DNA of 38,658 nucleotides from NCBI GenBank assembly GCA_021772415.1, contig JAJFMA010000065.1, forward strand, positions 1 through 38,658, read 5' to 3'. The position numbers and the translations under genes are program-made. This document shows, piece by piece, positions 34,405 through 38,658 of this stretch; the stretch's first letter is position 1, and the number at the start of each line of letters is the position of its first letter. The DNA comes from Chlamydiota bacterium (GTDB taxonomy: Bacteria; Chlamydiota; Chlamydiia; Chlamydiales; JAJFMA01). Under the pieces are notes generated by a model. The model searched no databases. It saw only the letters and a program-made list of their open reading frames with translations, and was not told the DNA's origin.

Positions 34405-35859
34405 TCAATAGATATGAAGAATATCAGACACTCCTGACGCCCAGAGCATCTGATGCACAGTAGGCTGAACAGCCATGAGACGCAGCGAGCGCTGCTGCTG
34501 TTCCAGGCTACGATGCAACGACACAAGAAAGCAGACGCCTGTGTTGTCGATGGCATCGCAGTACTTAAGATCAATCTCAACGTCCCCATCGCTTTGGAAG
34601 ACACCATCTAGAGTATGCTGCGCGTCACAAACTTGCGTATAGCCTAGTGGACCATGACATTTAAGACGTATCGTAGGCGACTGCTCCGAAAAAGACGACA
34701 GTAACAAGCCCTGTTCATGGGATTGTGCACTCCCTAATTCGACATCAGCTTTGGTCTCGAAGACATCCCAAACCCGAGCAGCCTCCAGACTACGCCTAAG
34801 TGCCGTCGATATGCCCGAAATCCGTATTTGCTGCGGCCGTCCAGGAAGGCTCTGTATGGCGTCGACAACAGTACCCAAATGAATCGGGTTCAAGTGATTC
34901 ACATGACTCAGATCTATACTTAAAGGACGAAAATCCGAGACTGCTTCTGAATCCAAGTTCAGCAAAGGCACAGGGCTACCCCGTTTCAGACGTGCCTTCC
35001 ATGTATTTAGTAGCAGCGGAAGCGACATCCACAGCATTTTTGCGCCGCCGATAAAATAGCGCTTAAACAAGCGCCGCGGCTCACAACATAGCCTAAATAG
35101 CCACTCTAAACCCCAATTTTGCATCCATTTCGGTGCACGCCTAGTGCGCCCAGAAAGGAAATCGAAAGTGCCACCCAACCCCAACGTGATCGGTACCCGC
35201 AACTTTGACTGAATCCGCTGAAACCAGATTTCTTGCTTAGGATTTCCCAAGCCTAACATGAGTACATCGGCTCCGGATTTGTTGATAGCCTCCACAATCT
35301 CAGCATCGCGCGCCATAGCGTCTGCAAGCTTGGGACCTGCCACGTCAATCCTTGGCGCTAGGGTCCCCGCAATGCGAAGACCTGGATGCTTCGCCTTTAA
35401 GCAGTGCGCAGCCTCCTCCGCTGTGTTGCCTGCGCCACCAAGCAAAAATACCGACTTGCCCTCGCGTGCCAGCGCATCCATTAAATGCACCGCCATGTCC
35501 GCCCCAGTGACACGCTCCCTTAACGGCGTGCCCAAGAGCTTACTTAGCCATACCAAAGGCATGCCATCGGCGGTGGCAAGGTCTGCAGAGCGTAGAGCCT
35601 TGGCTAACTCAGGATGTTTAAAGGAGTTACGTCTCCACCCCAGAGTGTTCACCAAAAAATCCACATTCACCGTCGCTACATAACGGGCTCGACCATCTAT
35701 GGAATACGCATGTAGCATATCCATCATAGCGTCAATAGCTTCGGATAAAGTGAGATTGTGCACTGGAACACCCAAAAGAGCCAAACGCTCGAATGGTGGG
35801 GGCGGCGCATAAAATAGCCTAGAATCTTGATTTAAAACATCCAACATTAAGTAAACCAA
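34405..35859 (-). CDS. WecG/TagA/CpsF-family glycosyltransferase fused to STAS-like domains
   Basis: Residues about 20-275 are a WecG/TagA/CpsF (GT26) glycosyltransferase, an enzyme class that adds ManNAc-type sugars to lipid-linked acceptors. Motifs: VATVNVDFLVN, ADLATADGMPLVW, ERVTGADM, LLGLGNPKQEIWF and TLGLGGTFDFLSGR. The remaining 200 residues look like two STAS-type modules: one around PLSIDLSHVNHLNPIHLGTV and a better one with DVEIDLKYCDAIDNTGVCFL and LRLMAVQPTVHQMLWASGV. Family enzymes alone are about 240-280 aa, so this 484-aa protein is a fusion. TTG at 35859 is used because GAGG sits nine bases before it; ATG at 35847 lacks such a site. The acceptor is unknown. Confidence 0.88.
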   Translation of the reverse strand: MVYLMLDVLNQDSRLFYAPPPPFERLALLGVPVHNLTLSEAIDAMMDMLHAYSIDGRARYVATVNVDFLVNTLGWRRNSFKHPELAKALRSADLATADGMPLVWLSKLLGTPLRERVTGADMAVHLMDALAREGKSVFLLGGAGNTAEEAAHCLKAKHPGLRIAGTLAPRIDVAGPKLADAMARDAEIVEAINKSGADVLMLGLGNPKQEIWFQRIQSKLRVPITLGLGGTFDFLSGRTRRAPKWMQNWGLEWLFRLCCEPRRLFKRYFIGGAKMLWMSLPLLLNTWKARLKRGSPVPLLNLDSEAVSDFRPLSIDLSHVNHLNPIHLGTVVDAIQSLPGRPQQIRISGISTALRRSLEAARVWDVFETKADVELGSAQSHEQGLLLSSFSEQSPTIRLKCHGPLGYTQVCDAQHTLDGVFQSDGDVEIDLKYCDAIDNTGVCFLVSLHRSLEQQQRSLRLMAVQPTVHQMLWASGVSDILHIY

Positions 35860-35880
35860 GTAAGATAACCTCTATTAATA

Positions 35881-35909
35881 ACTATAATAGTAATAATTTA
35901 ATTTGTAAA
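35881..35909 (-). promoter_or_regulatory. Sigma-70-like promoter of the glycosyltransferase-STAS gene
   Basis: On the minus strand TTTACA (35909-35904) is followed after 17 nt by TATAGT (35886-35881), each one base from consensus, about 22 nt before the TTG start. The surroundings are strongly AT-rich. Confidence 0.55.
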
Positions 35910-36002
35910 TAACTAACATTACCATACTGTATTACTATTATTTTATGTGGTTGATTTTCATTTACTTGCGAACAAATTTTTTTTTGGAGGTGCAGTCTCG
36001 AC

Positions 36003-36277
36003 AGCTTTACAGCCTAGAGTGGTAATTAAGCACTGAAGAGAGTGTTAAGAAATAGGACCGCGCAAGGGGTCTGGCCTGATAAAGTGACACTTCCCGTTTG
36101 GGACTAGCATAACTTTCCCAAAAGTGCCTCTGGCAAACAGAGATAGAAAATAAGAAGTGTCACTTTGTCAGGCCTGACCCCACTTTTAATGGGTCAAGGT
36201 GTTAGTTCTTTACACTCTCTGCAGAGCTTAGATATTTCTTCAGCCTACCTAGCACTGACGCGCTAGGCTGTAAAGCT
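36003..36277. repeat. Nested inverted-repeat (REP/MITE-like) element
   Basis: Outer arms AGCTTTACAGCCTAG (36003-36017) and its exact complement (36263-36277) enclose an inner pair, 36066-36093 with 36154-36181, matching at 26 of 28 bases. The inner arms have the form GGGGTCNGGCCTGA...AAGTGACACTTC. Between them are two small hairpins (TTTGGGA/TCCCAAA and CTCTG/CAGAG). An additional partial pairing links AGAGAGTGTTAAGAA (left) with TTCTTTACACTCTCT (right). No transposase gene is inside. It fills most of the 540-nt gap between the glycosyltransferase and phospholipase genes; the rest of that gap shows nothing else. Confidence 0.8.
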
Positions 36278-36399
36278 ATTGGGCTTCGCTCCCGAAAATG
36301 GGTCCATCTTTTCCTTGTAAATTTGAATAGCCGAAGTAGATTTTCCCACCCAGTGAATATGTGCTATCGCCAGTAGCAGATAAAGCAAACGCGTCGCGA

Positions 36400-37521
36400 T
36401 TACCTGTAGAAGTTGACGATTTCTTCCTGTTGCTCAAACGCGTCATGATAGCCAAGTTCGATCAATCTTTGGGTATATGACGACTCGAACAGAAGGACAC
36501 TGATGATACCCTCAGCATCCTCTGCGGATCCCATCCCTTTTACCAGGTGGCGCAGCGAACGTGGCATAGATTTTACCTCTTCGCGGGCAATCTCCCCCAA
36601 ATCCTCGGACGGACGGATGACACAGCTCTCTACTTTCCTAAGAGGAGTCGTGGCACTGTCTGGTACCTGGCTCAACGTGTCATTGATCCGCGTTAAGCGC
36701 TCGATATCGAAGTCGACAGCATCGAGTAGCAAGGAGTTAAGCAGGACACTGATCATACGTCCCAAGGTCGGTTCAAAATTCTCACAGGCGGTGTCCGGGA
36801 GAGTGTCTTTCCCTACCGGTATGATGAATAGCTTGTCAGCCCCCAGCTTAATCGCCGGACTTAGAGGCGTGTAGTTGCGCAGGTTGCCGTCAGCGTAGTA
36901 GCACGAGTCTATTTCCTGAGGAGGAAAGTACAGAGGAATCGCCGATGATGCAATCACATGCTCTTTCGTGATCTTTGTGGGAATAGCCGCTCTTTTGGCT
37001 CTAATCCAAGGAGGAATTGTATCGTTTGTGTGGTAAAAATTGCAGCTGCGCCCGTTGCTGTAGTTAACGGAAGTGATGGCAACGCCGCTAAGCTTGCCGT
37101 TGACCACGTTCTCTTGGATTCTGTCGAAATTAATCTCCTTTTCGATCAGACGTTTGAGAGGCGTATTGTCTAACAGTGAGCGAGCCTTTTTGGTTTTGAT
37201 GATACCACCCGTTGTGATCTCTATGAGCAAACGCAGGGCAACACGCGCTAAGGAAATGGGATCTGTTTTGATCACTTGCTTCGAACGGAGAGACCCCCAA
37301 AGGGTAGCGAGGCCCGAAGATGCGCTGTACATGTCGTCAGCATGCGCCGCTAAATATGTCAGATTGATGGCCCCAACGCTGATACCTGACAGCACAGAAA
37401 AAGGGACTTTTACACCGAGATCACGCGTGATCTTGCATATGCCCTTGAGGACACCCGCCTGATAGGCCCCGCGAGCCCCACCGCCGGTGGCGACGACCCC
37501 AATTTTTGACGTGCTCTCCAT
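36400..37521 (-). CDS. Patatin-like phospholipase
   Basis: Serine-Asp dyad lipid acyl hydrolase. The 373-aa protein has the oxyanion loop GGGARGAYQAG (13-23), the nucleophile motif GISVG (Ser48) and the catalytic Asp211 in ADGN (usually DGG/A). No signal peptide is seen. The C-terminal 100 residues (from about 270) form a helical extension. The ATG at 37521 has a weak ribosome-binding site. Patatin enzymes are often secreted effectors in intracellular bacteria (ExoU, VipD types), but many are housekeeping lipases of unknown substrate. The upstream 37555-37600 region is AT-rich, suggesting its own promoter. Confidence 0.9.
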   Translation of the reverse strand: MESTSKIGVVATGGGARGAYQAGVLKGICKITRDLGVKVPFSVLSGISVGAINLTYLAAHADDMYSASSGLATLWGSLRSKQVIKTDPISLARVALRLLIEITTGGIIKTKKARSLLDNTPLKRLIEKEINFDRIQENVVNGKLSGVAITSVNYSNGRSCNFYHTNDTIPPWIRAKRAAIPTKITKEHVIASSAIPLYFPPQEIDSCYYADGNLRNYTPLSPAIKLGADKLFIIPVGKDTLPDTACENFEPTLGRMISVLLNSLLLDAVDFDIERLTRINDTLSQVPDSATTPLRKVESCVIRPSEDLGEIAREEVKSMPRSLRHLVKGMGSAEDAEGIISVLLFESSYTQRLIELGYHDAFEQQEEIVNFYR

Positions 37522-37737
37522 TATGTGCTCACAATCTGATGATTACGTACAGGGATATGTAGAGAGCTAAACATAAATTATATTTTTAAAGCACTCTCCT
37601 GTCAATTTTCCACACAATTTACTAGCAGTAGCTGATGAAAACCCATTCACCGCCTATCTCTGCGTCTAGACATCATCCAATTCACTGTGCTACAGTGTTT
37701 CCATCTACAGGCTTTCACAGCCTTCTTCCTTCCCGAT

Positions 37738-37822
37738 GCTCGGATGGTGGAATCGGTAGACACAAGGGACTTAAAATCCCTCGGACATTGCGTCCATGTC
37801 GGTTCGAGTCCGACTCCGAGCA
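37738..37822 (+). tRNA. tRNA-Leu (UAA anticodon)
   Basis: An 85-nt gene with acceptor stem GCTCGGA/TCCGAGC and discriminator A. The anticodon arm AGGGA-CTTAAAA-TCCCT gives anticodon TAA. The long variable arm (CGGACATTGCGTCCATG region) and the T arm GTCGGTTCGAGTCCGAC are typical class II leucine features. The CCA end is not encoded. Confidence 0.97.
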
Positions 37823-37833
37823 TGCCAAACCGT

Positions 37834-37884
37834 GAGAGGGTTATGTCTTTTTCCACGAAGACTTAAGCCCTCTCTCTTTTTTTT
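37834..37884 (+). terminator. Rho-independent terminator of tRNA-Leu
   Basis: GAGAGGG (37834-37840) pairs with CCCTCTC (37868-37874); inside, GTCTT pairs with AAGAC. A run of eight T follows. It lies 11 nt after the tRNA. Confidence 0.9.
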
Positions 37885-37930
37885 GAATGTCGCCATAGTC
37901 CAATACTAGTCCAGCAGCGATCACTTCGTG

Positions 37931-38593
37931 AAAGGGACCAAAGCGACCCAAGGGACAAAAAGGACGGTATTCGCTATGGTGTCCCTCTAACGAGAGGCGT
38001 TTGCATGGCTGAGACGTTCATTCCTGCACATGGTGGCTATAAGAAGCTGCTGTCTTATCAGAAGTCAGAGATTGTCTACGACGCCACCGTATATTTCACA
38101 CAGCGGTTTTTCACCAAATGGGATAGGACCATCGATCAGATGGTTCAAGCGGCGCGGTCTGGTAAGCAAAACATCGCAGAAGCAAGCTTGGCTTCTGGGA
38201 CCTCCAAGGAAATGGAAATCAAGCTCACCAATGTCGCCCGCGCAAGTTTGGAAGAACTGCTTATCGACTATATGGACTTTCTGCGTACTCGTAATCTGGA
38301 CGAGTGGCCCAAGGACCATCCGTACGCGCTACGTCTAAGGGAACTTAACAGGCAGTCAAGCAGCTACGACACCTTCCGACGTGGTATTGAGCACCAAGAT
38401 CCCGCTATATGTGCCAATGTGACCATCGGATTGATCCGCGTGACCAACTATCTACTAGATCAGCAAATCCGACGTCTTGAGCAAGATTTTCTCAAAGAGG
38501 GTGGCATGCGTGAACGGATGACGCGAGCACGACTCGCTTCCAGAAAAAGACCATCTTAGTCCCTTAGGTCCCTTGGGTCGTTTTGGTCCCTTT
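37931..38593. mobile_element. Inverted-repeat-bounded element carrying a four-helix-bundle gene
   Basis: AAAGGGACCAAAGCGACCCA... at 37931-37956 and the complement at 38568-38593 match at 25 of 26 bases. Between them lies only the four-helix-bundle gene with its own ribosome-binding site. The layout resembles intervening-sequence elements of 23S rRNA genes (a four-helix-bundle ORF between paired ends), but it sits in the spacer after tRNA-Leu. No transposase or reverse transcriptase is visible, and a duplicated target was not identified. Confidence 0.6.
38005..38559 (+). CDS. Four helix bundle protein with suffix domain (23S rRNA IVS/Avd-like superfamily)
   Basis: A 184-aa helical protein. 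LSYQKSEIVYDATVYFTQRF, then RTIDQMVQAARSGKQNIAEAS with the typical basic and Asn-Ile-Ala-Glu-Ala residues, and KLTNVARASLEELLIDYMDF form the first three helices of the four-helix-bundle family found as ORFs inside 23S rRNA intervening sequences. The C-terminal half (from about residue 100) is the suffix region. The ATG at 38005 follows GAGAGG. Related Avd proteins assist retroelements by binding RNA/RT, but no RT is near. Function is unknown; flanking inverted repeats suggest it belongs to a small mobile unit. Confidence 0.85.
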   Translation: MAETFIPAHGGYKKLLSYQKSEIVYDATVYFTQRFFTKWDRTIDQMVQAARSGKQNIAEASLASGTSKEMEIKLTNVARASLEELLIDYMDFLRTRNLDEWPKDHPYALRLRELNRQSSSYDTFRRGIEHQDPAICANVTIGLIRVTNYLLDQQIRRLEQDFLKEGGMRERMTRARLASRKRPS

Positions 38594-38658
38594 TTTCGGG
38601 GGGCCAGGCGTGCACTGTTGCGTTAGTATGGCCCAGTCTCGTTAGCTGGTGTTGTAAC

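Overview
The window looks like chromosomal DNA from a member of the Chlamydiota outside the classical genus Chlamydia. The evidence is gene order. The run lnt-lpxC-fabZ-lpxA-fmt is followed, after an insert, by rplC-rplD-rplW-rplB ... secY-rpsM-rpsK-rpoA-rplQ-gapA. As I recall it, this matches the C. trachomatis order CT534-CT505. The ribosomal superoperon lacks rpsJ, rpsN, rpmD, rpmJ, infA, map and adk at their usual places, as in Chlamydia. Base composition is fairly balanced by eye, unlike the AT-rich pathogenic chlamydiae. Species cannot be assigned from sequence alone.

Layout. (1) 1-6937: an RsmB/NOP-family rRNA cytosine methyltransferase on the minus strand, a DoxX-like membrane protein, then the envelope operon lnt, lpxC, fabZ, lpxA, fmt (lipoprotein acylation, lipid A synthesis, initiator-tRNA formylation). 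(2) 6938-18477: an accessory insert between fmt and rplC. It holds four paralogous hydrophobic proteins (7283, 8158, 9123, 16708) that occupy the position of C. trachomatis CT529 (Cap1, an inclusion membrane protein). Also here are an orphan 257-aa gene, a translationally coupled pair (secreted SAM-hydrolase-like protein plus NSS-family sodium-dependent transporter), an MFS transporter and a tandem SLBB-domain membrane protein. Near-identical 75-bp direct repeats at 11261 and 16319, with shorter copies at 10331 and 14656, bracket the transporter/SAM-hydrolase cassette. (3) 18478-30855: the S10-spc-alpha ribosomal superoperon with secY and rpoA. (4) 31120-33358: gapA and a chlamydial conserved hypothetical (probable CT504 counterpart), closed by a strong bidirectional terminator. 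(5) 33411-37521: three minus-strand genes: a Cys-rich secreted acidic protein, a WecG/TagA-type glycosyltransferase fused to STAS-like domains, and a patatin-like phospholipase. A nested foldback repeat lies before the phospholipase. (6) 37738-38593: tRNA-Leu(UAA) with its terminator, then a four-helix-bundle gene enclosed in a 26-bp near-perfect inverted repeat.

The most interesting part is region 2. A locus holding a single Inc gene in Chlamydia seems to have grown here into a paralog array. Inserted into it is a repeat-bounded cassette that I propose could hydrolyse exogenous SAM outside the cytoplasm and import the products. This function is inferred from domains and operon structure, not shown.
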